DNA from: an uncultured Cohaesibacter sp. | Lineage (GTDB): Bacteria; Pseudomonadota; Alphaproteobacteria; Rhizobiales; Cohaesibacteraceae | DNA length: 64,000 bases | Reading direction: 5' to 3' | Assembly (NCBI RefSeq): GCF_963667045.1 | Contig: NZ_OY762934.1 | Span: forward strand, 2,682,501-2,746,500 | Shown: piece after piece, positions 1-11,077 of the stretch | How the letters are laid out: every line of letters starts with the position of its first letter | Position numbering within the stretch: the stretch's first letter is position 1 | Position numbers and translations under genes: made by a program | The notes under the pieces: model-generated | Seen by the model: only the letters and a program-made list of their open reading frames with translations | The model's database searches: none | What the model was told of the DNA's origin: nothing

Positions 1-410
1 GTCAAACGCTAAAATACATTTTTATGACAACCAGTGAGGATAAAATTTGAAGCCTCTCAAAAAGGCCTGATTTCTGCGGATTTTCCACTGTGTAAAAATT
101 CAACAATTGCCCAGAGGATAAACAGGGGTGTGAATTTCTCCAACAAATATAGTGCCCATTTTCTATTCTCCAACTTTTGAGGCGCCTAGTTTTTTATCAG
201 TTTTGTGAAGGGACAAGGCCGACTTCCCGCTGAAGTCCCTCCTTCCTATGGGCTCCGCAAGCCCTCGCGGCCTCTTCCGGTCTGGCACATGCAAAAGGCG
301 TCATTTGCCCTCGCCCAAAAGCTGAAAGCGGCCCTCCTGTCGGAAGGACCGCTTTCCTGTTTTCAAATCTATGCTGGCTCGCTCTTTTTATAGAGAGGGG
401 CCCAGAGGTC
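1..410. other. Intergenic DNA downstream of katG, no gene seen
   Basis: This stretch is AT-rich at its left end and holds no open reading frame that looks like a protein family. It has a short perfect hairpin, GACTTC-N5-GAAGTC, at 221-237 and a longer hairpin at 324-356 listed separately. Any gene to the left of position 1 is outside the window. Confidence 0.6.
324..356 (-). terminator. Probable katG terminator
   Basis: The 8-bp arms GAAAGCGG (324-331) and CCGCTTTC (349-356) form a perfect stem, 55 bases past the katG stop codon. T-rich DNA lies on both sides (CTTTT on the minus strand, TTTTC on the plus strand), so it could work in either direction. Confidence 0.6.
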
Positions 411-2786
<2,376 letters not shown>

Positions 2787-3719
2787 ATGATAAACTTGTC
2801 CATGAAGCAATTGCGCTATTTCGATGCGCTCGCCCGTCACAAGCATTTCGGTCGGGCGGCTGAAGACTGCGCGGTTACACAGCCAGCCCTCTCGGTACAG
2901 ATCAAGGAGCTGGAAGCGTTGATCGGTGCGCCGCTGGTCGAGCGCAGCCCGCGCCAGATCCACTTGACCGTGCTCGGCAGTGCATTTGCAGAACGCGCCC
3001 AGCAGATTTTGCAATCGGTGAGGGAACTGGAGGATCTGGCCCGCAGCACGCACGGGCCGCTGGGCGGCCAGTTCCGCTTCGGCATCATCCCCACGATTGC
3101 CCCTTATGTCCTGTCCGGCTTCATTAACACCATGGGCGATCGCTTTCCCGGACTGGAGCTGAGCCCGAGAGAGGCCAAGACCCGACGACTAATTGCCGAT
3201 CTTCTCGATGCGCGCCTTGATGCGGCCATTGTCGCCCTGCCCATTTCCGTGCCGCAGCTGGAAGAAGTCGCCCTGTTCGAGGAAGAATTCGTTCTGCTGC
3301 GTCCCAAGGCGGATGCGCAGAAGCCGGTTCCCAATCCGGAGATGCTTCAGACGATGCGCCTGCTGTTACTGGAAGAGGGCCATTGCTTCAGAGATCAGGC
3401 CATTTCCTATTGCAACAGCAATGCCGCCTTGCCGCGCAACCTGATGGAAGGCAGCTCACTGACGACGCTGGTGCAGATGGTGGGAGCGGGGATTGGCGTC
3501 ACGCTGATCCCGGAGATGGCCGTTCGGGTGGAAACACGCTCGGCGCCGGTGTCCATCGCGCGCCTGCCTGCGCCTGCCCCGACACGGACCATCGGCATGG
3601 TCTGGCGGCGCAGTAATCCATTGCGGCAGCAGTTTGTTGAGATTGCCGAAATCTTCAAGGCGGCGGCCACCGACATCAAAAGAGCCACGATCAATGATGA
3701 AAAGGAATCGTTTGGCTGA
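2787..3719 (+). CDS. oxyR: Hydrogen peroxide-sensing regulator OxyR
   Basis: A LysR-family transcription factor that turns on peroxide defence when two cysteines form a disulfide. The N-terminal winged helix covers about residues 6-65. The redox motif EGHCFRDQAISYC places cysteines at 200 and 209, the same 9-residue spacing and almost the same numbers as Cys199/Cys208 of E. coli OxyR, which supports both the identity and the start at 2787. An alternative ATG five codons downstream cannot be excluded; neither has a strong ribosome-binding site. The protein is 310 residues, normal for OxyR. It diverges from katG, the classic arrangement in alphaproteobacteria, and converges on the GntR gene of the ytf operon. 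Confidence 0.95.
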   Translation: MINLSMKQLRYFDALARHKHFGRAAEDCAVTQPALSVQIKELEALIGAPLVERSPRQIHLTVLGSAFAERAQQILQSVRELEDLARSTHGPLGGQFRFGIIPTIAPYVLSGFINTMGDRFPGLELSPREAKTRRLIADLLDARLDAAIVALPISVPQLEEVALFEEEFVLLRPKADAQKPVPNPEMLQTMRLLLLEEGHCFRDQAISYCNSNAALPRNLMEGSSLTTLVQMVGAGIGVTLIPEMAVRVETRSAPVSIARLPAPAPTRTIGMVWRRSNPLRQQFVEIAEIFKAAATDIKRATINDEKESFG

Positions 3720-3752
3720 ACGCACCGAATGGATGCGGCGGCGATTTGAACG

Positions 3753-4478
3753 TCAGGACAGGTTTTCCCTGAACAGGACAATGGCATCGGCCATTGTTGC
3801 CTCGGCCTGTTCGACATCGCCCTTTCGGATCGCATCAACCAGTTGGCGGTAGGTATCGATCGAGGCCTGCTGCATATTGCCCGTGGCCTCAATGCGCGCC
3901 CGGTCCTGGCCAATCCGATAGACCGAGAAAAGGGCCGCCTGCACCATATCGCCCAGCGATGACAGGAACCGGTTTCTGGAGAGATGCAGGATTGAGGTGT
4001 GAAGCTCGATATTGGCAACGGCATAGGCGACATGATCGGTCGCCGCAGCCATTCGTCTGAACTGCTGGGTCAGTTGTTCGCAATCGGCTGGCGAGGCACG
4101 CCTTGCCACCATTGCGGACGCCGCTGGTTCAAAGATGAGACGAATTTCATGCAGTTCGTTGAGAAAGGGGTCCGGCTTGCGCAGGGATGCATGCCAGCGC
4201 AACACATCCGGATCGAACATGCTCCAGTCCGAGGAGGGGCGCACACGCGTCCCCACCTTGGCTTTTGATTGCAGCAGCCCCTTGCCTACCAGAGTTTTCT
4301 TCGCTTCCCGGATGACCGTGCGGGATACGCCGAACATTTCTTCCAGATCGGGATCCAGCGGGATCATCGTCTGTTCTGCGTAGTCCCCCGAAACAATAGC
4401 CATTCCGAGTTGGTCAACGACCTTAGACGTGTTGTTGAAGGCTTGTTGTGAGGTGCCTCCAGCGGACGTAAGGCTCAT
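3753..4478 (-). CDS. GntR-family (FadR subfamily) regulator of the ytf operon
   Basis: A 241-residue transcription factor with an N-terminal winged helix (about residues 15-80, including the recognition segment EEMFGVSRTVIREAKKTL) and a C-terminal all-helical FCD ligand-binding domain. The ATG at 4478 overlaps the stop codon of the upstream permease as ATGA, so the gene is translationally coupled as the last gene of the ytfQRT-yjfF operon; a longer in-frame start is rejected for this reason. The DPDVLRWHA stretch between the domains is typical of FadR-type regulators of sugar and sugar-acid operons. The likely role is autoregulation of the transporter by the imported sugar. A candidate operator with a GTA-N-TAC core lies upstream of ytfQ at 9126-9138. 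The ligand is not known. Confidence 0.9.
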   Translation of the reverse strand: MSLTSAGGTSQQAFNNTSKVVDQLGMAIVSGDYAEQTMIPLDPDLEEMFGVSRTVIREAKKTLVGKGLLQSKAKVGTRVRPSSDWSMFDPDVLRWHASLRKPDPFLNELHEIRLIFEPAASAMVARRASPADCEQLTQQFRRMAAATDHVAYAVANIELHTSILHLSRNRFLSSLGDMVQAALFSVYRIGQDRARIEATGNMQQASIDTYRQLVDAIRKGDVEQAEATMADAIVLFRENLS

Positions 4479-5467
4479 GATCGCATCGCGAATTCTGTTG
4501 CTGGTTTTCTTCTCGCTGTTGTCGCCCAAGCCAGTACCTTTTGAAGCATGATGAAGGTGAACAACAGGATGCCAATCACGATCTTGGTCCACCAGCTAGA
4601 CAGAGTGCCATCAAAGACAATGTAGGTCTGGATCAGTCCCATGATAAGGATACCGAAGAATGTTCCAGCCACGAACCCCGTGCCACCGCTGAGCAATGTG
4701 CCACCAATCACAACCGCAGCAATCGCATCCAGTTCTACACCGACTGTCGACAATGAATAGCCCGCAGACGTGTAAAGCGAATAGACGATTCCTGCAAGTC
4801 CTGCCAGTCCACCGGATGTCGCATAGATGAGGATCGTCGTGCGGGCGATGGGAACCCCCATCAGCTGAGCCGTCTGGACGCCACCGCCCAAGGCATAGAC
4901 ATTCTTGCCGAACTTCGTGCGATGCAGCACCACCATGGCCGCGATGAAGACAAGCAGCATCACGCCGCCGATCAGTCTGAACCGTCCGCCACCTGGCGCC
5001 TTCCAGTAGATCGACTGCAGTACATCATAGAATTCATGCGTGACGGGGACCGAATCCGTCGAGAGCACATAAGCGAGCCCACGCATGAGGAACATGCCGG
5101 CCAGCGTGACAATGAAGGCCGGCATCTCCAGATAGTGAACGATGGCCCCTTCTGCCGCACCGAAAGCAATCGTGATGGTTAGCACCAGACCGAAGGCAAC
5201 CAGCGGGTGAATGGACGTGTCCCGCAGGATCACGGCAATGAACACACCGGTAAAAGCAATGACCGAGCCGACGGAGAGGTCGATCCCGCCCGTCAGGATG
5301 ACGAAGGTCATGCCGACGGCCGTAATGCCAAGAAAGGCATTGTCTGTCAGAAGGTTCGCGACAACCCGGGTCGAGAACATGCTGGGGAACTCCCAGATAC
5401 AGAGCAGATAGGCGAGGAAAAAGGTCGCCATGGTCAGGTAAAGCGGCAGCCTTGGCGATTTCATCAT
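4475..5467 (-). CDS. yjfF: Sugar ABC transporter permease YjfF
   Basis: An inner-membrane permease of the RbsC/AraH family, 330 residues with eight or more hydrophobic segments. The conserved LTGGIDLSVGSV loop that contacts the ATPase is present near residue 65, and the GVELDAIAAVVIGGTLLSGG motif lies in the second half. The start overlaps the ytfT stop as ATGA, and its own stop overlaps the regulator start. With YtfT it should form the heterodimeric channel of the YtfQRT-YjfF importer, which in E. coli takes up galactofuranose. Order and sequence match the E. coli operon; the true substrate here is inferred. Confidence 0.93.
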   Translation of the reverse strand: MMKSPRLPLYLTMATFFLAYLLCIWEFPSMFSTRVVANLLTDNAFLGITAVGMTFVILTGGIDLSVGSVIAFTGVFIAVILRDTSIHPLVAFGLVLTITIAFGAAEGAIVHYLEMPAFIVTLAGMFLMRGLAYVLSTDSVPVTHEFYDVLQSIYWKAPGGGRFRLIGGVMLLVFIAAMVVLHRTKFGKNVYALGGGVQTAQLMGVPIARTTILIYATSGGLAGLAGIVYSLYTSAGYSLSTVGVELDAIAAVVIGGTLLSGGTGFVAGTFFGILIMGLIQTYIVFDGTLSSWWTKIVIGILLFTFIMLQKVLAWATTARRKPATEFAMRS

Positions 5468-6534
5468 GACAGACTCTCCCTAGCGGTCTGATTGTTCTTG
5501 TGGGATTTATCGTCGCTTTTCTCAGCTCTTTCCTCACTGGGTGCATGCGGTGGTGTGGAGGCACGGAAGAGATAGATCGCGTGCTGCACCGTCGGTGACT
5601 GGATGAACAGGATGACGATAATCAGCAGAGCCTTGATCACCAGGTTGAATTCCGGAGGCATGCCGGACAGGAGAATGACGGAGTTGACCGACTGGATGAT
5701 AAGTGCCCCGAGCAGCGAAGCGACAATCGAGAACCGCCCTCCGAGCAGTGAGTTGCCACCGATGACGACGGCGAGGATGGCGTCAAGTTCCATCCACAGC
5801 CCGGCGTTGTTGGCGTCTGCCCCCTTGATGTCGGCGGCAACGACAACGCCTGCCAGTGCAGCGCAGAAGCCGGTCACCAGATAGACCGCCACCAGCAGCA
5901 CGCGCGAGTTGATACCCGCCAACCGTGAGGAGGTCTCATTGATGCCGATAGCCTCGATGAGCATGCCCAGAGCGGTACGGCGCACCACATAGGTCACCAG
6001 ACAGCCCATGACGATCCAGATCCAGACCGGGGTCGGCACGCCAAGGATCGTACCGGCACCCAGATGAATAAGGCCGGGATTGATGAAGGTCATGATCTTG
6101 CCTTCGGTGATCAGCTGGGCGATCCCGCGCCCGGCTACCATCAGAACAAGCGTGGCGACAATCGGCTGCACCCTGAAAATGGCAACAAGAATGCCATTCC
6201 ACGACCCGCAAGCAAGCCCGGCGGCAAGAGCGGCCAGCAGGGCCGGAAACCAGCCTCCTCCTTCAGACACCACGCTCGCAGCGACCGCGCCAGAGATAGC
6301 CATGACGGCTCCTACAGACAGGTCGATGCCCTTGGTGGCGATGACCAGCGTCATGCCGGTGGCCAGCAGGGCCACTGGCGCACCACGGTTCAGCACATCG
6401 ACGATGCTGCCAAACAGGCGGCCATTCTGGAATTCAATCGAGAAGAATCCCGGAAAGACGATAAAGTTCAGCAGAATGACGATTGCCAGAATGACCAGCT
6501 GCGGCGCAATGCGCCGGAGAGTATCGCTCATCAT
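5464..6534 (-). CDS. ytfT: Sugar ABC transporter permease YtfT
   Basis: The second membrane subunit of the Ytf importer, 356 residues. The RbsC-family loop ATKGIDLSVGAVMAISG is near residue 70, and the WMELDAILAVVIGGNSLLGG motif is in the C-terminal half. The gene overlaps the ATPase gene by four bases (ATGA) and yjfF by four bases, so ytfR, ytfT and yjfF are translated as a coupled unit. The start has two consecutive Met codons; the first is given. A charged tail rich in Glu, Lys and Asp after the last membrane segment makes it slightly longer than the E. coli protein. Confidence 0.93.
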   Translation of the reverse strand: MMSDTLRRIAPQLVILAIVILLNFIVFPGFFSIEFQNGRLFGSIVDVLNRGAPVALLATGMTLVIATKGIDLSVGAVMAISGAVAASVVSEGGGWFPALLAALAAGLACGSWNGILVAIFRVQPIVATLVLMVAGRGIAQLITEGKIMTFINPGLIHLGAGTILGVPTPVWIWIVMGCLVTYVVRRTALGMLIEAIGINETSSRLAGINSRVLLVAVYLVTGFCAALAGVVVAADIKGADANNAGLWMELDAILAVVIGGNSLLGGRFSIVASLLGALIIQSVNSVILLSGMPPEFNLVIKALLIIVILFIQSPTVQHAIYLFRASTPPHAPSEERAEKSDDKSHKNNQTARESLS

Positions 6535-8042
6535 TGTTGCGCCCCTCCCTCCTCTGCGATGGATCTGACGATCGCACCAATGGAAATTTCGTCACCGCGC
6601 AATTCCCTGACCTGACGGCGATCACGCAGAACCACGATGCGGCTCGAATAGGTGATCAGCTCTTCAAGCTCGGACGAGGCAACGATCAGCGCCATGCCCT
6701 GTGCCCGCAGTGTCTGGATCAGTTCGATGATTTCGGCATGGGCACCGACATCGATGCCGCGGGTCGGTTCGTCCAGAATGAGAATATCCGGCTCGGTTGC
6801 CAGCCAGCGAGCCAGCAGCGCCTTCTGCTGGTTGCCACCCGAAAGCAGTCGGATCGGCATATCGAGACTGGCAAGACGGATGTCGAGCTTCTTGACATAG
6901 TCTTCCGCGATCTTTTCAGCCTTGGCACGGGAAATCGGGCGCATCCAGCCACGACGGGCCTGCAACGACAGGATGATATTCTCCCGCACCGAGAGGTCGC
7001 CGACGATGCCGTCCGTCTTGCGGTCTTCCGGGCAGAGGCCAAAGCCGAGATGGATAGCCGACCGGGGATTGTCGAGCTTGATCGGTTTGCCATTGAGGCT
7101 TGCTGTGCCCTGATCAGCCGGTGTAGAGCCGAAGATCACGCCCGCCGTTTCACTGCGGCCCGAACCCAGCAGCCCGGCAAGGCCAATCACCTCTCCCTTG
7201 TGCAGGATCATGTCGAACGGCTCGATGGTGCCACGACGGCCATAGCGCTTGAGTTCCAGAATGGTGTCACCAATGACAGCCTTGCCCCGTTCCTTCTTGG
7301 CTTCCTCAAGCTCGCGGCCTAGCATCATGGTCACGATTTCGGTCTGTGTCACGTCTGCCAGAACCCGCGTGCCGACGATGCGGCCGTTGCGCAGGATCGT
7401 TGCCCTGTCGGAGATCTCGAACACCTGATCGAGAAAATGCGTGATGAAGACGACAGCCAGACCGCGCTCGGTAAGCTTGCGGACGACGGAGAAGAGAAGA
7501 TCGATCTCTTCGCGGTCGAGACTGGCCGTCGGCTCGTCAAGGATCAGCACCTTGCCCGCCAGTTCCACAGCGCGCGCAATGGCGACGACCTGCTGGATGG
7601 CGATGGAATAGCTGGAAAGCAGCTGCGCGGGGTCAATATCAAGCCCGAAGCCCGACAGAATCTCCTGCGAGCGCTTGAGCATGGCCCGGTTATCGATCAT
7701 TCCGTGGCGCATGGGCTGCCAGCCAAGGAAGAGATTCTCGGCCACCGTCATGTTGGAGAGCAGGTTGACTTCCTGATAGACCGTGCCGATACCAAGAGCG
7801 AGACTGTCCTGCGGGTCGCGCGGGTTGATGTCCTGACCGGCCAGCAAGATCGTGCCTGCGTCGCGTTTGTAGGCACCTGTCAGACATTTGATGAGAGTGG
7901 ATTTTCCCGCCCCATTCTCACCCAGTAGTGCATGCACTTCACCGGGGTACAGGGAGAGAGAAACATCATCCAGCGCGATGGCGCCGGGGAAAAATTTGGA
8001 AATACCGGTCGCCTGTAGGACCGGCTCGGGGGTCATGGACAT
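6531..8042 (-). CDS. ytfR: Sugar ABC transporter ATP-binding protein YtfR
   Basis: A double ATPase of 503 residues that powers galactofuranose-type sugar import. The first cassette has a Walker A GENGAGKST near residue 45. In the second cassette Walker A is reduced to GLLGSGRSE, as is normal for RbsA/MglA/YtfR proteins, while the signature LSGGNQQKALLARWL and Walker B LILDEPTRGID are intact. The start at 8042 follows an AGGAT ribosome-binding site seven bases upstream; a longer in-frame start has no such site. It is separated from ytfQ by 93 bases that hold a perfect hairpin, and overlaps ytfT by ATGA. Confidence 0.94.
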   Translation of the reverse strand: MSMTPEPVLQATGISKFFPGAIALDDVSLSLYPGEVHALLGENGAGKSTLIKCLTGAYKRDAGTILLAGQDINPRDPQDSLALGIGTVYQEVNLLSNMTVAENLFLGWQPMRHGMIDNRAMLKRSQEILSGFGLDIDPAQLLSSYSIAIQQVVAIARAVELAGKVLILDEPTASLDREEIDLLFSVVRKLTERGLAVVFITHFLDQVFEISDRATILRNGRIVGTRVLADVTQTEIVTMMLGRELEEAKKERGKAVIGDTILELKRYGRRGTIEPFDMILHKGEVIGLAGLLGSGRSETAGVIFGSTPADQGTASLNGKPIKLDNPRSAIHLGFGLCPEDRKTDGIVGDLSVRENIILSLQARRGWMRPISRAKAEKIAEDYVKKLDIRLASLDMPIRLLSGGNQQKALLARWLATEPDILILDEPTRGIDVGAHAEIIELIQTLRAQGMALIVASSELEELITYSSRIVVLRDRRQVRELRGDEISIGAIVRSIAEEGGAQQ

Positions 8043-8094
8043 GGTTTGATCCTGAGGGCTACCAGAATAGGATGAAAAGCCGAGTGAACGTGAT

Positions 8095-8118
8095 GATGGG
8101 CAGCCAAGGCTGCCCATC
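8095..8118 (-). other. Intercistronic stem-loop between ytfQ and ytfR
   Basis: A perfect 11-bp inverted repeat, GATGGGCAGCC-AA-GGCTGCCCATC, sits 18 bases past the ytfQ stop and has no T-run. This is the usual place for a structure that protects the binding-protein mRNA or partly stops transcription, so that binding protein is made in excess over ATPase and permeases. Confidence 0.75.
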
Positions 8119-8135
8119 AAGACGAAAGTCAGAGA

Positions 8136-9089
8136 TCAGTAACCCAGGCTCTTCTTCATTTCATAGACGGCTTTGTTGTCGTCTTTCTGAGTATAGAGCT
8201 TGGATTCGGTCTGCACCCATTTTTCTGGCATAGTGCCATCTTTCCAGTAGGCGTCGAGGATATCGAATGCCGGACCAGCCATGTTCGGGGTCAGCTCAAC
8301 GGTCGCGTTTGCTTCACCGTTGGCGATGGCCAGATGCATGTCAGGAACAGCGTCGATGGCGACAACCAGAATGTCGGAGCCCGGTTTGGCACCAGCTTCC
8401 TTGATGGCCTGGATTGCACCAACGGCCATGTCGTCGTTATGAGCGTAAAGAGCGCAGATGTTGGCCGCGCCTTCAGCCTTCAGGAAGCTTTCCATGACCA
8501 CTTTACCCTGTGCGCGGGTGAAGTCGCCAGTCTGGCTACGAACGATCTTGAGGTTCGGAGCGTCGGCAATGGCCTTTTCAAAGCCCTTCTTGCGATCGAT
8601 GGCAGGAGAAGAGCCGGTGGTGCCCTGAAGCTCGACAATGCGGCAGTCCTTGCCTGCAACGGCTTCCTTGAGCCAGTTGCCAGCCACTTCGCCTTCATAG
8701 ACGGTGTCGGACGTAACGGCAGTCATGTAGAGGCTTGGGTCGGCGTCAACCTTGCGGTCGAGCAGAATGACGGGAATTTTGGCGTCCTGGGCTTCTTCCA
8801 GAACAGCGTCCCAGCCGGTAGCAACCACCGGAGCCAGGAAAATGGCGTCAACGCCTTGCGCAATGAAGCCACGCAGAGCCTTGATCTGGTTTTCCTGTTT
8901 CTGCTGAGCGTCAGCAAATTTCAGGGTCACGCCGCGTTCTTCGGCCTGCTGTTTGGTAACAGTGGTTTCAGCAGCACGCCAACCGGATTCAGAACCGATT
9001 TGCGAGAAGCCGACAGTTTTGCCAGCAGCCATAGCTGTCATTGGAGCCAGAACGAGTGCACTAGCGAGCAGAATGGAGCTAAGTTTCAT
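8136..9089 (-). CDS. ytfQ: Galactofuranose-type periplasmic sugar-binding protein YtfQ
   Basis: The periplasmic receptor of the Ytf importer, 317 residues. It begins with a signal peptide (MKLSSILLASALVLAP, cleavage after TAMAA). The mature part follows E. coli YtfQ closely from memory: VGFSQIGSESGWRAAET at the start, FIAQGVDAIFLAPVVATGW, ELQGTTGSSPAIDRKKGF, and GEANATVELTPNMAGPAFD near the end, which cover the ligand-contact loops. The ATG at 9089 has a GGAGG eight bases upstream; an upstream in-frame Met at 9125 would spoil the signal peptide. It is the first gene of the operon and is followed by a hairpin. Confidence 0.93.
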   Translation of the reverse strand: MKLSSILLASALVLAPMTAMAAGKTVGFSQIGSESGWRAAETTVTKQQAEERGVTLKFADAQQKQENQIKALRGFIAQGVDAIFLAPVVATGWDAVLEEAQDAKIPVILLDRKVDADPSLYMTAVTSDTVYEGEVAGNWLKEAVAGKDCRIVELQGTTGSSPAIDRKKGFEKAIADAPNLKIVRSQTGDFTRAQGKVVMESFLKAEGAANICALYAHNDDMAVGAIQAIKEAGAKPGSDILVVAIDAVPDMHLAIANGEANATVELTPNMAGPAFDILDAYWKDGTMPEKWVQTESKLYTQKDDNKAVYEMKKSLGY

Positions 9090-9125
9090 AGTTTCCTCCC
9101 TATCGAAAACATCTCCCAAAGCCAT

Positions 9126-9138
9126 TAAGTAATACTTA
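9126..9138. promoter_or_regulatory. Candidate FadR/GntR operator at the ytfQ promoter
   Basis: A perfect 13-base palindrome, TAAGTA-A-TACTTA, lies 37 bases upstream of the ytfQ start. Its GTA-N-TAC core fits the operator style of FadR-subfamily GntR proteins. On the minus strand it overlaps a plausible but weak promoter (TTTACG, 17-base gap, CTTAAT), so binding would block transcription. The DNA from here to 9349 shows no gene; a CAACAG-N7-CTGTTG hairpin lies near 9290-9306. Confidence 0.5.
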
Positions 9139-9349
9139 TTGAAAAGCGTAAATGGATGATCCGGCTACTTTCATGGTCTATTTTACCACTGCGTGCCTAC
9201 TAAGGTCTCAACAATCTAAAAGAGAATGGAGCAGAGGGCCATTCACACAAAAATTCATGGCTCGGAGGAAGGATCTTTGCGCCAATACCAACAGGGTCAC
9301 TCTGTTGCCCAAATAGACAATTCCGACAAAATACCGGTAAAATTGCCAG

Positions 9350-10081
9350 CTAGAGCCGCAAAATCCGGTCAAATTGATGCATATCTTCGAAACTACAAAA
9401 CTCGATGGCAGGAATGTCGATGGCGATCAGGTCGCCCCTGTAACGGGCAAACAACGTGTCGCTTTCCTCGCTGATCGAGCGGGCGGTCTCGGGATCAGTG
9501 AAGGTCAGTGGGTAGGCCACAGTTATATGGAATATATAGGTATCGTGCGCATGGTAGCGGATGGAAGTGATCGTCGACAGCTGATCCCGTATTTGCCTCA
9601 GTGCCTTCTCGTCTGTTTCGCTTGTTCCGGCCACGGAGATCGAATGGAGTGCAAACAGATCAGTTGCATCCACCTTCATCCCTTGCGGGAAGCTGTGCCC
9701 GGACAGGCTATTGACGAAAATATCCGTAACGGCGTCCCTGTCGGTCCCGGGTGACACTGCAGCGGGCCAACCCTGGGCAACGCTGGTGCAGCCGGGTGCC
9801 ACGCCCTGAAAAACGGTCATGTGCAGGCTTGCTGGCGGCAGGAAGGTGAAATAGTGCCCGTAGGGACCCGACTTGATCTCCTGTTGCAGCGCCCGCAACG
9901 CCCGATGCGCTCTGGATGCCGGGTCAATATGGCAAAGAAACGTATTGCCCGGAAAGGGAAGACACACGCCCTGAGGCGTGAATTTGCCACCACCACCTTC
10001 AGGCGTGATCGCTGCTGGTTGTGGTGTTCGGCTGAGCTGGCCAGACATATAGAGAACTGGATCGGTATGCTTGATTTTCAT
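9350..10081 (-). CDS. DUF1868 protein, 2H phosphoesterase-like
   Basis: A 243-residue cytoplasmic protein with two His-x-Thr motifs, HMTVFQG (about residue 107) and HITVAYP (about residue 204), the hallmark of the 2H phosphoesterase / RNA-ligase-like fold. The leading segment KFTPQGVCLPFPGNTFLC is typical of the DUF1868 family. Members of the superfamily act on 2',3'-cyclic phosphates or 2',5' links of RNA or nucleotides, but the substrate of this branch is not known to me. It diverges from yjbQ with 275 bases between. The ribosome-binding site ahead of the ATG is weak, so the start is likely but not certain. Confidence 0.75.
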   Translation of the reverse strand: MKIKHTDPVLYMSGQLSRTPQPAAITPEGGGGKFTPQGVCLPFPGNTFLCHIDPASRAHRALRALQQEIKSGPYGHYFTFLPPASLHMTVFQGVAPGCTSVAQGWPAAVSPGTDRDAVTDIFVNSLSGHSFPQGMKVDATDLFALHSISVAGTSETDEKALRQIRDQLSTITSIRYHAHDTYIFHITVAYPLTFTDPETARSISEESDTLFARYRGDLIAIDIPAIEFCSFEDMHQFDRILRL

Positions 10082-10356
10082 CGTCTGACTGGTCCGTCAT
10101 GCACATAAAGAAAAACAAAGAGCCTTCAAAAAAGATCGTCGCTTTTCATAGCCTGCAGGTGTGGGCAAAGCCAGCCTTTCAAGGCCACTCCCCTGCCCGC
10201 CTCGATGATCTCATCATGCGGTCTGCCCAATGGCCGATTGGCAAGGCGCGAGGCCAAGCCTTTTTGCTATTTTTCCCCATAGTATATAAGAGTGTGGCAT
10301 TTGCCGCTTTCAAGGCCCTCTGGCGCCGATCACGCTCAATCTGTCAGGACCCAATC

Positions 10357-10785
10357 ATGTTCACTGTTCTCCACGAAATCCTCTCCTTCCGAACGTCAGG
10401 AAAGAGCATGCTCACCATAACCGGTGAGGTATCTCGCTGGCTCAATGAGGCAGGTGCCGTCTCGGGAACGCTGACCGTCTTCTGCAAGCACACCTCGGCA
10501 TCGCTGACCATTCAGGAGAATTTCGATCCGACCGTACAGCAGGACCTGCTGCAGTATCTTGACGATGCCGCGCCTGAAAACCGCTATTACGAGCATTCGC
10601 TGGAAGGCCCGGACGACATGCCCGCCCACATCAAGACCATGCTGACCTCGGTTAGTCTGACCATTCCGGTTGATGCCGGGGGCATGGCTCTGGGCCAATG
10701 GCAGGGGATCTATCTGCTCGAACACAGGGCGCGGGCCCACCATCGCGAAATCCATCTGTGCTTTACCGGCCTGGCGAGAGACTAG
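10357..10785 (+). CDS. yjbQ: YjbQ/UPF0047 family protein
   Basis: A small (142 residues) single-domain protein of the UPF0047 family. The signature stretches are present: FCKHTSASLTIQEN near residue 45, YEHSLEGPDDMPAHIK in the middle, and a final GIYLLEHRARAHHREIHL. Some family members have a side activity as thiamine phosphate synthase and several are used as metal-binding enzymes of unclear role. The start at 10357 has AGGA seven bases upstream; the much longer in-frame reading from 10099 runs through intergenic DNA and is not used. The 10082-10356 region holds the divergent promoters, including a TATATAAG element near 10290. Confidence 0.88.
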   Translation: MFTVLHEILSFRTSGKSMLTITGEVSRWLNEAGAVSGTLTVFCKHTSASLTIQENFDPTVQQDLLQYLDDAAPENRYYEHSLEGPDDMPAHIKTMLTSVSLTIPVDAGGMALGQWQGIYLLEHRARAHHREIHLCFTGLARD

Positions 10786-11077
10786 GTAGCAACATTGACG
10801 CACGGTCGAAAGGTTGCTAAATCACTCCGGCTTGTGTGAAACGCCACTCCGGTTCCTCGGGCCGAAGTAAACAGGAAGAGTAAACAGGGACAATCTGTTG
10901 CTGTCCGCAAGGCGTTGTTTGCACGTTCCCCATGCTTTAGGCAATATGGGTCATGAACCGAGTCAATGCGTTTCGATTTGCCGGACGGATTTGCTTGATT
11001 GCTTGCGGGCCATGATGGCTGACATTGTTGCAGACTATAAGACCCCGTCTCCGACGATGGATAAAGGGAAATGCTGA
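10786..11077. other. Intergenic region, no gene seen
   Basis: The 292 bases between yjbQ and the phosphatase-like gene contain no convincing reading frame. A direct repeat GTAAACAGG occurs twice near 10866-10889. A weak promoter-like pair (TTGACG then TAAATC, 17 bases apart) starts at about 10795, near the end of yjbQ, and may read into the next gene. Confidence 0.4.
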
